A DNA stretch of 64,000 nucleotides, from contig NZ_CP061294.1 in assembly GCF_018687515.1 (NCBI RefSeq), forward strand, positions 1,612,001 through 1,676,000. Direction: 5' to 3'. Below are positions 27,156 to 38,323 of the stretch, piece by piece. The translations under genes and the position numbers were made by a program. The stretch's first letter is position 1. Each line of letters starts with the position of its first letter. The notes beneath the pieces were generated by a model. That model worked only from the letters and a program-made list of their open reading frames with translations, was not told the origin of the DNA and ran no database searches. The stretch is from Polynucleobacter sp. MWH-Spelu-300-X4 (GTDB taxonomy: Bacteria > Pseudomonadota > Gammaproteobacteria > Burkholderiales > Burkholderiaceae).

Positions 27156-28951
27156 GCAGGAACCTGCGTATTGCGTAAACGAATATGTAATTCACGCAAT
27201 TGTTTTTCATCCACAGCACTTGGAGCTTGCGTTAGCAAACACTGTGCTCTTTGTGTTTTAGGGAATGCAATCACATCACGAATAGATTCGGCACCGGTCA
27301 TCATCGTCACAATACGATCCAAACCAAAAGCGATACCGCCATGTGGAGGAGCGCCATACTGTAATGCGTCTAACAAGAAACCAAACTTAGCTTGAGCTTC
27401 TTCAGGACCAATCTTAAGAGCTCTGAAAACTTGGCTTTGAACGGTTTCTTTGTGAATACGCACAGAACCGCCACCGATTTCCCAACCATTAAGAACCATG
27501 TCATAGGCTTTAGCTAAACACTTACCAGGATCTGTCTCAAGATAATTTAAGTGTTCATCTTTAGGGCTTGTAAATGGATGGTGGCAAGCAACCCAACGCG
27601 CATTGTCTTCATCGTATTCAAACATTGGGAAATCAACAACCCACATTGGCTTCCAAACCTGCTCCATCAAACCTTTTTGCTTAGCCCAATCTGAATGACC
27701 AATCTTCAAACGCAAAGCGCCAATCGCATCATTAACAACTTTTGCTTTATCTGCGCCGAAGAAAATAATATCGCCATCTTGTGCGCCAGTACGTGACAAG
27801 ATTTCAGCAACAGCTGCATCATGTAAGTTTTTAACAATTGGTGACTGCAAGCCATCACGACCTTTAGCAACTTCGTTAACCTTAATCCACGCCAAGCCTT
27901 TCGCACCATAGATCGATACAAACTGCGTGTAATCATCAATCTCACTTCGGCTAATCTCAGAACCGCCCGGCACGCGCAAACCTACAACACGACCATTTGC
28001 TTGATTAGCTGCACCCGAGAAAACCTTGAAGTCAACATCCTTCATGACATCGGTTAACTCTGTGAACTCTAACTTCACACGCAAATCAGGTTTATCTGAA
28101 CCAAAACGAGCCATAGCTTCCGAATAAGGCATTACCGGGAACGGATTAGCCAATTCAACATTCATCACTGTTTTAAAAATGTGACGAACCATGTTCTCGA
28201 ATAAATCACGGATATCTTGCTCATCTAAGAACGCTGTCTCGCAGTCGATTTGCGTAAATTCAGGTTGACGATCAGCGCGCAAATCTTCATCACGGAAACA
28301 TTTTGTAATTTGATAATAACGATCAAATCCAGCAACCATCAATAACTGTTTAAATAGCTGAGGCGACTGAGGTAAAGCAAAGAATTGACCATCATGAACA
28401 CGAGAAGGCACCAAATAATCGCGGGCACCTTCTGGTGTGCTCTTAGTCAACATAGGTGTTTCAATATCAATAAATCCCGCAGCATCCAAATATCTACGAG
28501 ATTCCATTGCCACGCTATAACGTAAGCGCAGATTTTTTTGCATCTGCGGGCGACGCAAATCTAAAACACGGTGCGTTAAACGGGTTGTCTCAGAAAGATT
28601 GTCGTCTTCCAAATGAAATGGCGGTGTAACTGAAGCATTCAAAATATTTAGTTCATGACACAAAATCTCAACTTTGCCACTTACCAAGTCATTATTTTCT
28701 GTGCCAGCAGGACGAGCTCTAACTAAACCAATAATCTGAACGCAATATTCACTACGAACCTCTTCGGCAATCTTAAACATATCAGCACGATCAGGGTCGC
28801 ATACCACTTGAACAAATCCATCACGATCTCTTAAGTCGATAAAAATAACTCCGCCGTGGTCGCGACGACGATTAACCCAACCGGCTAATGTGATTTGTTG
28901 ACCGATAAGGGCTTCTGTAACTTGCCCGCACTGATGGCTACGCATTGGCAT
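27152..28951 (-). CDS. aspS: Aspartyl-tRNA synthetase
   Basis: A 599-residue class II synthetase of bacterial type. The N-terminal OB anticodon-binding domain contains [19 protein letters not shown]. Motif 2 is [16 protein letters not shown]. The bacterial GAD insertion lies near residues 290-420. Motif 3 is [10 protein letters not shown] near the C-terminus. Whether it discriminates Asp from Asn tRNA cannot be decided here without a tRNA-Asn or gatCAB survey. It starts 8 bases after the DUF502 gene and overlaps nudB. Confidence 0.97.
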   Translation of the reverse strand: MPMRSHQCGQVTEALIGQQITLAGWVNRRRDHGGVIFIDLRDRDGFVQVVCDPDRADMFKIAEEVRSEYCVQIIGLVRARPAGTENNDLVSGKVEILCHELNILNASVTPPFHLEDDNLSETTRLTHRVLDLRRPQMQKNLRLRYSVAMESRRYLDAAGFIDIETPMLTKSTPEGARDYLVPSRVHDGQFFALPQSPQLFKQLLMVAGFDRYYQITKCFRDEDLRADRQPEFTQIDCETAFLDEQDIRDLFENMVRHIFKTVMNVELANPFPVMPYSEAMARFGSDKPDLRVKLEFTELTDVMKDVDFKVFSGAANQANGRVVGLRVPGGSEISRSEIDDYTQFVSIYGAKGLAWIKVNEVAKGRDGLQSPIVKNLHDAAVAEILSRTGAQDGDIIFFGADKAKVVNDAIGALRLKIGHSDWAKQKGLMEQVWKPMWVVDFPMFEYDEDNARWVACHHPFTSPKDEHLNYLETDPGKCLAKAYDMVLNGWEIGGGSVRIHKETVQSQVFRALKIGPEEAQAKFGFLLDALQYGAPPHGGIAFGLDRIVTMMTGAESIRDVIAFPKTQRAQCLLTQAPSAVDEKQLRELHIRLRNTQVPA

Positions 28952-28959
28952 AAAACTTC

Positions 28960-29595
28960 CTACTTTACTGATGATGGTACGTGGTGATGAGGGGGAACTG
29001 ATCCCATGGAGACGATATGTGTCAATGCTTCTTCAACACTCATATCTAATTCAATAATGTCCGCAACAGGAACAATCATAAAGAAGCCTGATGTCGGATT
29101 AGGGGTTGTTGGTAAAAATACATTCACATGTTCTTTATCCAACTTACCTTTAATTTCTTGCGCTGGGTTCCCCGTTATAAAAGCAATCGTCCAGGACCCA
29201 TTCCTTGGATAAGGAATCAATACAGCTTTCCTAAACGCATTTCCTTTACTGGAAAATAAAGTATCTGATACTTGCTTAACACTTGAATAAATTGATTTAA
29301 CAATTGGAATTCGTGCGATTAGACGATCCCATAAAGCAATCCACCATTGACCGGCAAAATTTGCGGCAAAAATACCTGTCGTAAAAATAATTGCAACAAC
29401 AATCAGAATGCCAACGCCAGGAAGCTCTCTAAAAGCTTGCAATGCAGGCTTAAGAGCACTTGGTAAAACCGCAATCAAAGCAGCCATAACGGAGCCAAAA
29501 ACTCCATCCAATACTGACAGCCCCCATGTCATCACCCAAATAGTGATGGCCAAAGGAGCCCATACAAGCATGCCGGCAATAAAATATTTTTTCAT
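28960..29595 (-). CDS. DUF502 family membrane protein
   Basis: A 211-residue inner-membrane protein. The N-terminus [20 protein letters not shown] is a transmembrane segment, and a second hydrophobic stretch ([20 protein letters not shown]) follows. The soluble C-terminal part contains IPLV-like [14 protein letters not shown] and [12 protein letters not shown] motifs typical of DUF502. Function unknown. I chose the ATG at 29593-29595 over a longer frame to 29778, because the longer form would run deep into ubiB and add no hydrophobic or family sequence. It lies between ubiB and aspS, a common betaproteobacterial order. Confidence 0.85.
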   Translation of the reverse strand: MKKYFIAGMLVWAPLAITIWVMTWGLSVLDGVFGSVMAALIAVLPSALKPALQAFRELPGVGILIVVAIIFTTGIFAANFAGQWWIALWDRLIARIPIVKSIYSSVKQVSDTLFSSKGNAFRKAVLIPYPRNGSWTIAFITGNPAQEIKGKLDKEHVNVFLPTTPNPTSGFFMIVPVADIIELDMSVEEALTHIVSMGSVPPHHHVPSSVK

Positions 29596-29615
29596 GAAGC
29601 TTGAAATTATAGGGC

Positions 29616-31193
29616 TTAGCCAAGCCAGATGAGCGTAAATAAAGTCCCGCCCAATAAACCCGCGGCAAAAAGCATGCTGCTCCAGATAAGTGTTCTGGTC
29701 TTTTTCTGCTCCAACAACAAGCGTAACATTAGCTCTTCCGTCTGAGATTTTTGAGACTCTTGGTGGTTTTCCAACCAATTTACAAGCAATCTAGGGATAG
29801 TAGGCACTAACTTTGCCCAGTGTGGCGCCTCATCTTTAATACGATCAATAAAGCCACGAATACCAATTTGTTTATCAACCCAACGCTCTAATACCGGTTT
29901 TGCTGTTTTCCATAAATCCATATCTGGATCTAATTGGCGCCCCAAACCTTCCACGTTTAACAAAGTTTTTTGCAATAAAGTAAGTTGCGGCTGGATTTCC
30001 ACATTAAATCGTCTCGATGCTTGGAATAAACGCATCAAAACAATACCCAAGGATATTTCTTTTAGTGGGCGGTCGAAATATGGTTCGCAAACAGCTCTGA
30101 CTGCGCCCTCCAACTCTTCCACTCTTGTCTCTTTGGGCACCCAACCAGATTCAATATGTAACTCAGCGACTCTTCTATAGTTCCGGTTAAAAAATGCCAA
30201 GAAATTTTGCGCTAAATAATTTTTATCTGAGTCAGACAATGCGCCAACAATTCCAAAATCTAGTGCTATGTAACGACCAAATGTTTTGGGAGCAACGCTA
30301 ACAAAAATGTTTCCTGGATGCATATCAGCATGGAAAAACCCATCATGAAATACCTGCGTGAAAAATATCTCCACGCCATCCGAGGCCAATTTTTTAAGAT
30401 CAACGCCAGCTGCTTTTAATTGATCCAATTTAGAAATTGGAATGCCATGCATACGCTCCATCACCATGACATTGAGGCCACACAAATCCCAATACATCTC
30501 CGGAATCATTAATTTATCTGAGCCTTCAAAATTTCTGCGCAACTGACTCGCATTCGCAGCCTCTCTCATGAGATCTAACTCATCATGTAAATAAGTGTCA
30601 AACTCATCCACATTTTCCTTAGGCTTTAATCTTTTACCGTCCTGCCATAATTTCTCAACCAAACCAGCCAAGATTCTCAATAAAGCCAAGTCGCTCTCTA
30701 TGATTGGCAAAATTCCAGGGCGTAAAACTTTAATGGCAACTTCCTTGCCTTCCCATTCAGGATACTTTGATGTCCCTTTTAAAACCGCAAAATGCACCTG
30801 AGCTACTGAAGCACTCGCTACTGGCTTTTGGTTAAAAGAACTAAAGACATCTGATATTTTTTTACCTAACGAAGCCTCAATTAATGCAATCGACTTAGCT
30901 TCAGAGAAAGGTGGCACTTGATCTTGCAACTTAGCTAATTCATCAGCAACATCTTCTGGCAATAAATCTCTACGCGTTGAAAGAACCTGTCCGAATTTAA
31001 CAAATATTGGACCCAACGCTTCTAAAGCCAAACGCAGGCTCTGGCCACGAGAATATGAACTAGGCGTCAACCATGACACGATGGTTAACAGAGTTTTAAC
31101 GAGGCCTGGCTTAAGACTATCTCTAACGATTTTCACCAAACCAAATCGCCAGAAAGTAAATAAAATTTTAAATAGCCTTAAGAACTGCCTCAC
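29616..31193 (-). CDS. ubiB: UbiB, atypical protein kinase-like ubiquinone biosynthesis protein
   Basis: A 525-residue membrane-associated ADCK/ABC1-family protein. The family KxGQ motif is in [11 protein letters not shown]. The nucleotide site includes ASASVAQVH, the Mg-binding DMHPGN and ALDFGIVG. Two C-terminal hydrophobic helices ([12 protein letters not shown] and TLFTLIWLG) anchor it. It supports ubiquinone synthesis, probably through ATPase activity that helps lipid precursors reach the enzymes. It overlaps ubiJ by 4 bases. Confidence 0.95.
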   Translation of the reverse strand: MRQFLRLFKILFTFWRFGLVKIVRDSLKPGLVKTLLTIVSWLTPSSYSRGQSLRLALEALGPIFVKFGQVLSTRRDLLPEDVADELAKLQDQVPPFSEAKSIALIEASLGKKISDVFSSFNQKPVASASVAQVHFAVLKGTSKYPEWEGKEVAIKVLRPGILPIIESDLALLRILAGLVEKLWQDGKRLKPKENVDEFDTYLHDELDLMREAANASQLRRNFEGSDKLMIPEMYWDLCGLNVMVMERMHGIPISKLDQLKAAGVDLKKLASDGVEIFFTQVFHDGFFHADMHPGNIFVSVAPKTFGRYIALDFGIVGALSDSDKNYLAQNFLAFFNRNYRRVAELHIESGWVPKETRVEELEGAVRAVCEPYFDRPLKEISLGIVLMRLFQASRRFNVEIQPQLTLLQKTLLNVEGLGRQLDPDMDLWKTAKPVLERWVDKQIGIRGFIDRIKDEAPHWAKLVPTIPRLLVNWLENHQESQKSQTEELMLRLLLEQKKTRTLIWSSMLFAAGLLGGTLFTLIWLG

Positions 31194-31810
31194 GCTGATT
31201 TCTCCAACAAACGCTCAACTCTTTTTTCCACACGATCCACATCGTCACGTAAACGACGCACATCTTCTTTATATTGATGTAACTCTTTGCTCATCACTAA
31301 AGTTGGGCGCTCATGCACTAAATACTCAAGGACACTTTCACTCAAATCTTTAGCAGCATTTTTACTAATATTTTTTAGTTTCCGACTAGACTCTATCAAA
31401 CGATGAGCCATAGCATCACCCACAAATTTTGACAAATCCTCTTCGACATCCCAACGAAGCTGGCTAGCTAGCTTGCCCATCATATGAGCCAAATCAACAT
31501 CACCAGATACTTTTACATACTGAGCTGCAAGATCTTTTCCACCGGAAATATAAGCTTTAAAAAACTCTGAGCCAATCGTTAAAGTTACATTAGCCTCATC
31601 TGAATATGGTTCACTAGCTAAAGAAAAATGCGCCTGCTCATTAATCACCAAAGTAGCCTTTTTGAAAGGCAGTACCACTTGAATGGTTTTGCCGATGTGC
31701 TTGCGCAAAAGCTGACTAGCCCAAGATTCTTGGGCTAGTACATGATTAAGAGCTTTAAGAATTGTCTTCAGATTAAACCAACTGTTGTATACCAGCCAAG
31801 ACCCAACCAC
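31190..31810 (-). CDS. ubiJ: UbiJ-like SCP2-domain protein
   Basis: About 206 residues. It has an N-terminal SCP2-type lipid-binding domain ([21 protein letters not shown]) and a C-terminal coiled coil rich in Lys, Arg and Glu ([20 protein letters not shown]). UbiJ binds ubiquinone intermediates and organises the soluble Ubi complex. It lies between the Tim44-like gene and ubiB. The start is uncertain: no ATG precedes the conserved region. The GTG at 31810 has AAGGA 4 bases upstream but overlaps the previous gene by 38 bases; CTG about 14 codons later is an alternative. Confidence 0.8.
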   Translation of the reverse strand: MVGSWLVYNSWFNLKTILKALNHVLAQESWASQLLRKHIGKTIQVVLPFKKATLVINEQAHFSLASEPYSDEANVTLTIGSEFFKAYISGGKDLAAQYVKVSGDVDLAHMMGKLASQLRWDVEEDLSKFVGDAMAHRLIESSRKLKNISKNAAKDLSESVLEYLVHERPTLVMSKELHQYKEDVRRLRDDVDRVEKRVERLLEKSA

Positions 31811-32666
31811 CCTGTCCTTGCACTGGCTTCACCAAATTCCACACTTCAACAAATGATTCAGCAGGTGCATCTGCATGCTCACGAATCATCCCAGAGAAGC
31901 GCACACTCGCAAGATACACATCAGATGTAGTTTCCACACCTAACAATTCCGCATCCAAAGTTAAAACTTCAGTCTTATTATTTTGTGCAACCCGAGCCTG
32001 CAAATCTTGGCGCAACTCGTCAAACATCTCAACCGTTGCAAACTCCTTTAATTGCGCTAAATCACCTTGATCCCAAGCTTCTTGAAGGCGTACAAAATGT
32101 TTTTTAGCATTAACCAAGAAAGCTTCTTGATCAAAATCAGCTATACCAGACACACTTGCAGGGGCTTCTTGCACTGGAACAGATGATCCAGTTGATACAG
32201 TCGGCTCTTGCTTCCCATATTGGTAACTATCGAATTGCTGATTACCTGCAGGACTCGCCTTATAGCTAGCGCCTGCAAATTTTCTAAACAACCACAAACC
32301 AATCATGGCAACAGCCATCACAATTAACAAACCCATAAAAAATGAGCTCGCAGCCTCACCAAGACCAAAATGGGATAAAAGCCAACCCATACCTAAACCA
32401 GCAGCCAAGCCACCCAACATACCGCCCCAGCCAAATTTTCTTGGTTGTTGTGGTGCAGGCGCAGGAGCCGGCGTAGCAGGCGTTGCAGCTGGAGCTGCAG
32501 CAGGTGCTTGAGCTGGCACTGCAGGAGCAGCTTGTTGCTTCTGTGTCACAGTAGAAGATTGTCTGCCCATACTTTTTGAGCCACCCAAACGCTTTGCATC
32601 AGCATTTAAAGATGTACCCAGTAAAACAAAAGAAGAAAGAACTAACCAAATTATTGTTTTCTTCAT
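31773..32666 (-). CDS. Secreted or membrane-anchored Tim44-like domain protein
   Basis: About 297 residues. An N-terminal signal peptide (MKKTIIWLVLSSFVLLG) is followed by an Ala/Pro-rich linker at about residues 45-75. Hydrophobic helices lie near residues 80-130, one with a Gly-rich stretch. The C-terminal Tim44-like fold (FDQEAFLVNAKKHFVRLQEAWD...) is present. Bacterial Tim44 homologues are of unknown function. In-frame ATGs also lie at 32672 and 32678; the first of these three is too close to the AAGAGA signal, so I chose the MKK start. It sits between ubiE and ubiJ. Confidence 0.8.
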   Translation of the reverse strand: MKKTIIWLVLSSFVLLGTSLNADAKRLGGSKSMGRQSSTVTQKQQAAPAVPAQAPAAAPAATPATPAPAPAPQQPRKFGWGGMLGGLAAGLGMGWLLSHFGLGEAASSFFMGLLIVMAVAMIGLWLFRKFAGASYKASPAGNQQFDSYQYGKQEPTVSTGSSVPVQEAPASVSGIADFDQEAFLVNAKKHFVRLQEAWDQGDLAQLKEFATVEMFDELRQDLQARVAQNNKTEVLTLDAELLGVETTSDVYLASVRFSGMIREHADAPAESFVEVWNLVKPVQGQGGWVLAGIQQLV

Positions 32667-32700
32667 ATGCATTCTCATGTCTCTTTCTTATTAAAAATAA

Positions 32701-33444
32701 TTAATATTTGTAGCCAATATGTAATGCAACAATACCGCCGGTAAGTGAATGATATTCAACCTTATCAAAACCAACGCTTTCCATCATAGCTTTTAGAGTT
32801 TCCTGATCTGGATGCATACGAATAGATTCAGCTAAATATCTATAACTATCAGCATCACCCGCAACCTTCTCACCCAACCATGGCAATATCTTAAAAGAGT
32901 AAGCATCATAAATTGGCTTAATCATTTCAACTGGTTTTGAAAACTCCAAAACCATGACTTTCCCACCCGGCTTAATAACTCGCAACATTTCGGCCAATGC
33001 CACTTCTTTATGAGTCATATTGCGCAGGCCAAAAGCTACCGTCGCTAAATCAAAATAATTAGCCGGGAAAGGAATTTGCTCAGCGTCAACTTGGACGCAA
33101 GGTAAAAAATAACCCTTATCTAATAAACGATTGCGTCCATAGCTAAGCATTGATGCATTAATGTCAGTTAACCAAACTTGACCGCCGGTTTCCCTCTCAA
33201 GGCCCACCGACTTAGCAAAACTAAGCGATAAGTCACCTGTACCACCAGCAATATCCAAAACCTTATGACCGGGTTTAACCGCAGCCTTATTAATCGTGAA
33301 ATGCTTCCAAATACGATGCAAGCCACCCGACATTAAGTCATTCATCACATCATATTTATTGGCCACAGAATGAAAAACTTCAGCAACCTTACCCGCCTTC
33401 TCTTTTTCATCAACGGTTTTATATCCGAAATGTGTTTGAGCCAT
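32701..33444 (-). CDS. ubiE: Demethylmenaquinone/ubiquinone C-methyltransferase UbiE
   Basis: A 247-residue SAM-dependent methyltransferase. [19 protein letters not shown] is the conserved N-terminus. [12 protein letters not shown] forms the SAM loop, and [19 protein letters not shown] and [12 protein letters not shown] follow. It performs the C-methylation of the quinone ring. It starts 3 bases after the DUF971 gene. Together with ubiJ and ubiB downstream it forms a ubiquinone cluster interrupted only by the Tim44-like gene. Confidence 0.96.
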   Translation of the reverse strand: MAQTHFGYKTVDEKEKAGKVAEVFHSVANKYDVMNDLMSGGLHRIWKHFTINKAAVKPGHKVLDIAGGTGDLSLSFAKSVGLERETGGQVWLTDINASMLSYGRNRLLDKGYFLPCVQVDAEQIPFPANYFDLATVAFGLRNMTHKEVALAEMLRVIKPGGKVMVLEFSKPVEMIKPIYDAYSFKILPWLGEKVAGDADSYRYLAESIRMHPDQETLKAMMESVGFDKVEYHSLTGGIVALHIGYKY

Positions 33445-33447
33445 CAG

Positions 33448-33855
33448 TTAATGTCCACAAGAATGTCCAGCGTCTTTGATCATAACGGTGTCGCGATCAA
33501 TTCCAGCCGTTTTAAGTTTATCTAAATAGGATTGCCACATAGCGTCCTGGTTTTGACATATCTCATAAAGATAGTCCCAAGTAAAAATACCTGAATCATG
33601 GCCATCAGAAAAAGTAGGTTTTACAGCGTAGTGCCCCACCTGATCAATGCCAACAATTTCTACATCACGCTTCCCAGTTTGTAATGTTTCTTGGCCTGGG
33701 CCATGACCACGCACCTCAGCTGAAGGAGACCATACACGCAATAATTCAAAAGGCAATTTATAAGATTGGTTACCTTCATAAACCAACTCCAATACCTTAG
33801 ACTGTTGATGGACAACAATATCTTGAGGTAGAGGTGCTTTGGTTAATTGATTCAT
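33448..33855 (-). CDS. DUF971 (gamma-butyrobetaine hydroxylase-like N-terminal domain) protein
   Basis: A 135-residue single-domain protein. The family pattern is visible: LELVYEGNQSYKLPFELLRVWSPSAE, DVEIVGIDQVGHYAVKPTFSDGHDSGIFTWDYL. The end, AGHSCGH, adds a His/Cys group that could bind metal. DUF971 domains also occur fused to Fe-S carrier ATPases and to 2-oxoglutarate oxygenases, but the stand-alone form has no settled role. It lies 2 bases after the giant FAD/Fe-S gene and 3 before ubiE. Confidence 0.85.
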   Translation of the reverse strand: MNQLTKAPLPQDIVVHQQSKVLELVYEGNQSYKLPFELLRVWSPSAEVRGHGPGQETLQTGKRDVEIVGIDQVGHYAVKPTFSDGHDSGIFTWDYLYEICQNQDAMWQSYLDKLKTAGIDRDTVMIKDAGHSCGH

Positions 33856-33857
33856 AC

Positions 33858-36800
33858 TTAAACCAATACTCGCTCAATACCGCCGTGATTAGCTTTTTCA
33901 ACATAATCTTCCATCCAGCTCTCACCTAGTATGTGTTTGGCCATTTCAACAACAATGTAGTCAGCTTTCGTGCCAGCATCTTCATCGTAACGAGATAAGC
34001 CTTGCAAGCAAGATGGGCAACTAGTCAAAATCTTTACCTCACCATCAAAGTTGCCACGCAAATTGGATACATCCTTACGAATCTCTTCTTCTTTACGGAA
34101 ACGTACTTGTGAAGAAACATCAGGACGAGTAACCGCCAAAGTCCCAGACTCTCCACAGCAGCGATCATTTTTGGCAATAGCTGCTCCATCCGCCATAGTG
34201 AGCAAACCGTTAACAGTCTTTAATGGGTCTTGCAATTTCATAGGGCTATGACAAGGGTCATGGTACATATACTTAACACCTTGAACGCTATCTAACTTAA
34301 TACCCTTCTCCAGCAAGAATTCATGAATATCAACAATTCTGCAACCTGGGAAGATCTTGTCAAACTCATACCCTGCCAATTGGTCATAACAAGTACCACA
34401 TGAAACCACGACCGTCTTCACATCTAAATAATTAAGCGTATTCGCAACTCGATGGAATAGCACTCTGTTATCGGTAATGATTTTTTCAGCCTTATCAAAA
34501 TCACCAGATCCACGCTGCGGATAACCGCAACATAAATAACCTGGAGGCAAAATAGTCTGAACGCCTGTATGCCACAACATCGCCTGAGTTGCTAAGCCAA
34601 CTTGTGAAAATAATCGCTCAGACCCACAACCAGGGAAATAGAAAACAGCTTCAGTATCAACTGATGTTGTTTTAGGATCACGAATAATTGGAACAATATC
34701 CGCATCTTCAATATCCAATAAAGCACGTGCCGTTTTCTTAGGCAAGTTGCCAGGCATTTTTTTATTAATGAAATGGATAACTTGCTCTTGAATTGGTGCA
34801 CGACCAACAGTCGCTGGCGGTTTAGCTGTTTGCGCTTTTGCAAACTTCTTCAACAAATCATGTGCCAAACGCTGAACCTTATAACCCCAATCAATCATTA
34901 ACTTGCGAGTTAATTGAATGGTTTCAGGATTGGTTGCATTCAAGAAGAACATGGATGCAGCAGCGCCAGGATTAAATTTCTTCTGCCCCATCTTGCGCAA
35001 TAAATTGCGCATATTCATCGTGACATCACCAAAATCAATTTTTACCGGGCAAGGCGTTACACATTTGTGACACACAGTGCAATGGGCAGCGACATCATCA
35101 AACGCTTCCCAATGTTTAATGGAAACACCTCGGCGCGTTTGCTCTTCATATAAAAATGCCTCAACCAACAAAGAGGTTGCCAAAATTTTATTGCGCGGGC
35201 TATATAAAAGATTTGCACGCGGCACATGAGTAGAACAAACAGGTTTACATTTGCCACAACGCAAACAATCTTTGACACTAGATGCAATTGCACCAATATC
35301 ACTTTGCTGCATGATTAATGATTCATGCCCCATCAATCCAAAGCTTGGCGTATAGGCGTTACGCAAATCAGCGCCCGCCATGAGCTTACCTTTATTGAAG
35401 CGCCCCTCAGGATCGATTTTGTTCTTATATGTTCTAAATTCTTGAATTTCCGCGTCTGACAAGTATTCAAGCTTAGTAATACCAATACCATGCTCACCTG
35501 AAATAACACCGTTCAGAGATCTTGCTAGCTTCATGATTCTGTCAACAGCTTGATGCGCATCTTGCAACATCGCATAGTTATCAGAGTTCACAGGCAAATT
35601 GGTATGCACGTTACCGTCACCAGCATGCATATGTAACGCCACAAACACTCTGCTGCGCAACTCGCGCTTATGAATCGCCTCACATTCTTTAAGAATCGGC
35701 TCAAAAGCTACGCCACTAAAAATCTTACGCAACTCAGCACGCACCTCAAGTTTCCAAGACGCTCTCAAACTTCTGTCTTGTAACCCAGAGAAATACTGAT
35801 CCATATTGCCGGCCCACTCAGACCAACGAGCACGCACATCAGCAATTAACTGTAAAGCTTGAGTAACGCGATCTTCCAAAAGCTCAGCACTCGGAATCTC
35901 GCTTGCATCATCCGCTTTACCTAACGGCAAATTACCTTGCTTAAAGAAATTTTCTAAAGCACCTAATAACTGAATCTTATTTTTAAGTGATAGCTCAATA
36001 TTGATACGCTCAATACCATCGGTATATTCACCCATGCGATCAAGTGGAATAACCACATCTTCATTGATCTTAAACGCATTGGTATGTTTAGCAATTGCGG
36101 CAGTTCTTGAACGATCTAACCAAAACTTTTTACGAGCCTCAGGACTTACCGCCACAAAACCCTCACCCACTCGGGTGTTGGCCATACGAATCACTTCGCT
36201 TGCCGCAACCGCAACTGAATTCTCATCATCACCAACAATATCGCCAATCAAAACCATCTTAGGCAATACATTGCGTTTAGATTTAGTTGCATAACCAACT
36301 GCTTTTAAATAGCGCTCATCTAAATGCTCAAGGCCCGCCAAAATGGCTCCACCCTGTTTTGTTTGCTGATCCAAATAAGCCTTGATCTCAACAATGCTAG
36401 GAATAGCTTCACGCGCTTGCCCAAAAAACTCCAAGCAAACAGTGCGTATTTGTTTAGGCATGCGATGTAGAACCCAGCGAGCGCTGGTAATTAAGCCATC
36501 ACAACCTTCTTTTTGAACTCCAGGCAAACCCGCTAAAAATTTATCGGTAACGTCTTTACCTAAACCTTCTTTACGGAAGCGTTTGCCTTCAATTTTTAAT
36601 TCTTCTGTTTTTAGAACTTGCTTACCAGGCGCTTGATTACCATCAGACCAAACAAGTTTAAATGTCGCGAAATCAACATCATGAATCTTGCTCATGTTGT
36701 GGCCGATACGTTCCACATCCAACCAGTTGCCTTGCGGGTCAACCATTCTCCATGAAGCTAAATTGTCTAGCGCAGTTCCCCACAACACGGCTTTCTTGCC

Positions 36801-37694
36801 GCCGGCATTCATGGCGATATTTCCGCCAATACAACTAGCTTCTGCTGATGTTGGGTCTACCGCAAAAACATGACCTGATTTATCGGCTGCATCTGAAACT
36901 CTTTTAGTAACAACACCTGCGCCAGAGTAAATCGTGGCAACTTGTTTATCCAACCCAGGCAATTGAATCATTTCAACCTGGCCAAGCGTTTCTAATTTCT
37001 CAGTATTGATAACTGCTGACATGGGTGACAGCGGTACTGCACCACCCGTATAACCAGTACCACCTCCGCGAGGAATAATCGTCAACCCCAACTCAATACA
37101 GCCTTTAACCAAACCAGGGATCTCAGCCTCAGAGTCGGGAGTTAGCACCACAAATGGATACTCAACTCGCCAATCAGTTGCATCAGTCACATGAGATACG
37201 CGAGCCAAACCGTCATAAGCGATATTGTCAGCCGCAGTTACCTTGCCTAAAACTTTACGCACTCGCTTACGCAATGTGCTGATACGATCAAACTCAGAAT
37301 TAAAGTGTGCAACCGCTTCTTTGGCACCAACAACTAACTTGCCAACTTTATCGGCCAAATCTGTTGTCATGCGCTTTTGCACTTCCCCCAAACGATGCTG
37401 TAAAGCATCGATCAATAATTTGCGACGCGCAGGGTTATCTAGTAAATCATCTTGTAAAAAAGGATTTCTTTGTACAACCCAAATATCTCCAAGGACCTCA
37501 TAAAGCATCCGAGCTGAACGACCGGTTTTTCTACCAGACCTCAACTCATCCAAAATTTGCCATGCATCCTCGCCCAATAAGCGAATAACAATCTCTCTAT
37601 CTGAGAAAGAAGTGTAGTTATAGGGAATTTCTCGCAAACGAGGAGCATTTTGCAAATGCTCGGCAAGGCTATTTAATGGCAAAGGGGCGTTCAT
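33858..37694 (-). CDS. Giant FAD-linked oxidase / Fe-S oxidoreductase fusion (DUF3683-type)
   Basis: A 1278-residue fusion. The N-terminal DUF3683-like domain covers about residues 1-150. A GlcD-like FAD domain follows, with the [11 protein letters not shown] loop near residue 210 and HAGDGNVH plus SGEHGIG later. After about residue 800 come two 4Fe-4S motifs ([11 protein letters not shown] and [12 protein letters not shown]). Two CCG domains finish it ([30 protein letters not shown]). It joins the jobs of GlcD and GlcF, so it probably oxidises a 2-hydroxy acid and passes electrons to quinone. The substrate is unknown. Such fusions occur in other Burkholderiales. Confidence 0.85.
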   Translation of the reverse strand: MNAPLPLNSLAEHLQNAPRLREIPYNYTSFSDREIVIRLLGEDAWQILDELRSGRKTGRSARMLYEVLGDIWVVQRNPFLQDDLLDNPARRKLLIDALQHRLGEVQKRMTTDLADKVGKLVVGAKEAVAHFNSEFDRISTLRKRVRKVLGKVTAADNIAYDGLARVSHVTDATDWRVEYPFVVLTPDSEAEIPGLVKGCIELGLTIIPRGGGTGYTGGAVPLSPMSAVINTEKLETLGQVEMIQLPGLDKQVATIYSGAGVVTKRVSDAADKSGHVFAVDPTSAEASCIGGNIAMNAGGKKAVLWGTALDNLASWRMVDPQGNWLDVERIGHNMSKIHDVDFATFKLVWSDGNQAPGKQVLKTEELKIEGKRFRKEGLGKDVTDKFLAGLPGVQKEGCDGLITSARWVLHRMPKQIRTVCLEFFGQAREAIPSIVEIKAYLDQQTKQGGAILAGLEHLDERYLKAVGYATKSKRNVLPKMVLIGDIVGDDENSVAVAASEVIRMANTRVGEGFVAVSPEARKKFWLDRSRTAAIAKHTNAFKINEDVVIPLDRMGEYTDGIERINIELSLKNKIQLLGALENFFKQGNLPLGKADDASEIPSAELLEDRVTQALQLIADVRARWSEWAGNMDQYFSGLQDRSLRASWKLEVRAELRKIFSGVAFEPILKECEAIHKRELRSRVFVALHMHAGDGNVHTNLPVNSDNYAMLQDAHQAVDRIMKLARSLNGVISGEHGIGITKLEYLSDAEIQEFRTYKNKIDPEGRFNKGKLMAGADLRNAYTPSFGLMGHESLIMQQSDIGAIASSVKDCLRCGKCKPVCSTHVPRANLLYSPRNKILATSLLVEAFLYEEQTRRGVSIKHWEAFDDVAAHCTVCHKCVTPCPVKIDFGDVTMNMRNLLRKMGQKKFNPGAAASMFFLNATNPETIQLTRKLMIDWGYKVQRLAHDLLKKFAKAQTAKPPATVGRAPIQEQVIHFINKKMPGNLPKKTARALLDIEDADIVPIIRDPKTTSVDTEAVFYFPGCGSERLFSQVGLATQAMLWHTGVQTILPPGYLCCGYPQRGSGDFDKAEKIITDNRVLFHRVANTLNYLDVKTVVVSCGTCYDQLAGYEFDKIFPGCRIVDIHEFLLEKGIKLDSVQGVKYMYHDPCHSPMKLQDPLKTVNGLLTMADGAAIAKNDRCCGESGTLAVTRPDVSSQVRFRKEEEIRKDVSNLRGNFDGEVKILTSCPSCLQGLSRYDEDAGTKADYIVVEMAKHILGESWMEDYVEKANHGGIERVLV

Positions 37695-37752
37695 ATCGCT
37701 AGCTTTAACTAAAACGCCATTTTAAAGGACTATGAGCGCAAATGCCTCTTTC

Positions 37753-38283
37753 TTAATTAATGATCTGAAACCATGCCTTAATTGTGGTTATAAACCCGGC
37801 ACTGATAGCTGTCCAAAAATCATTGGGCACCATTAAGAGGACATAAGTCATTGTCAAATAACGCAATAACTTCCCAATAGCCATATAAATTAAGCAGGCG
37901 CCCCAGGGCAAGCGCAACCAGCCAGCGACTGCACATAGAGGATCCCCCACAATGGGTAGCCAAGAGAAAAGTAATGCTGGAGGGCCCATCTTCTCAAACC
38001 ATCGCAATAACTTATGTTCCCTAGCACCCAAGTACTTCTCTTGAGCCTTGCTAGCACCATACCCCATTAACCAATCCACCATACCGCCCAAAGTATTACC
38101 AACGGTAGCCACTACAATAGCCCACCAAAACATATCTGGCATTAGCTTGATATAGCCAAATAAAAAAGGCTCCGAGCCCATGGGTAGGAGGGTTGCGGAA
38201 ACAAAGGAAACCATGAACACGGATGGCAAGCCCACCGTTGGCAATGAGAGCCATACTAAAAAATTATGTAGTTGAGTTTCCAT
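37753..38283 (-). CDS. YqaA-family small membrane protein (DedA/SNARE-associated superfamily)
   Basis: A 176-residue inner-membrane protein. Hydrophobic segments include LPSVFMVSFVSATLLPMGSE, MFWWAIVVATVGNTLGG and the C-terminal YLTMTYVLLMV. The GSEP, GNTLGGMVDWLMGYGA and LFSWLPIVGDPLCAVAGWLR motifs are those of YqaA, a short branch of the DedA/VTT superfamily linked to lipid flipping. It is divergent from ilvA with 40 bases between them. Confidence 0.85.
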   Translation of the reverse strand: METQLHNFLVWLSLPTVGLPSVFMVSFVSATLLPMGSEPFLFGYIKLMPDMFWWAIVVATVGNTLGGMVDWLMGYGASKAQEKYLGAREHKLLRWFEKMGPPALLFSWLPIVGDPLCAVAGWLRLPWGACLIYMAIGKLLRYLTMTYVLLMVPNDFWTAISAGFITTIKAWFQIIN

Positions 38284-38323
38284 GTTTGGTCATTTTATGT
38301 CCTTGCCGTGATACGCTCACAGA

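Noticed and set aside
29596..29778. Longer N-terminus for the DUF502 protein
   Set aside because: It reads backwards through the end of ubiB in another frame and precedes the natural membrane-helix start MKKYF.
32440..32545. Repetitive GC-rich stretch
   Set aside because: It encodes the Ala/Pro-rich linker of the Tim44-like protein (codon-level low complexity), not a DNA repeat element.
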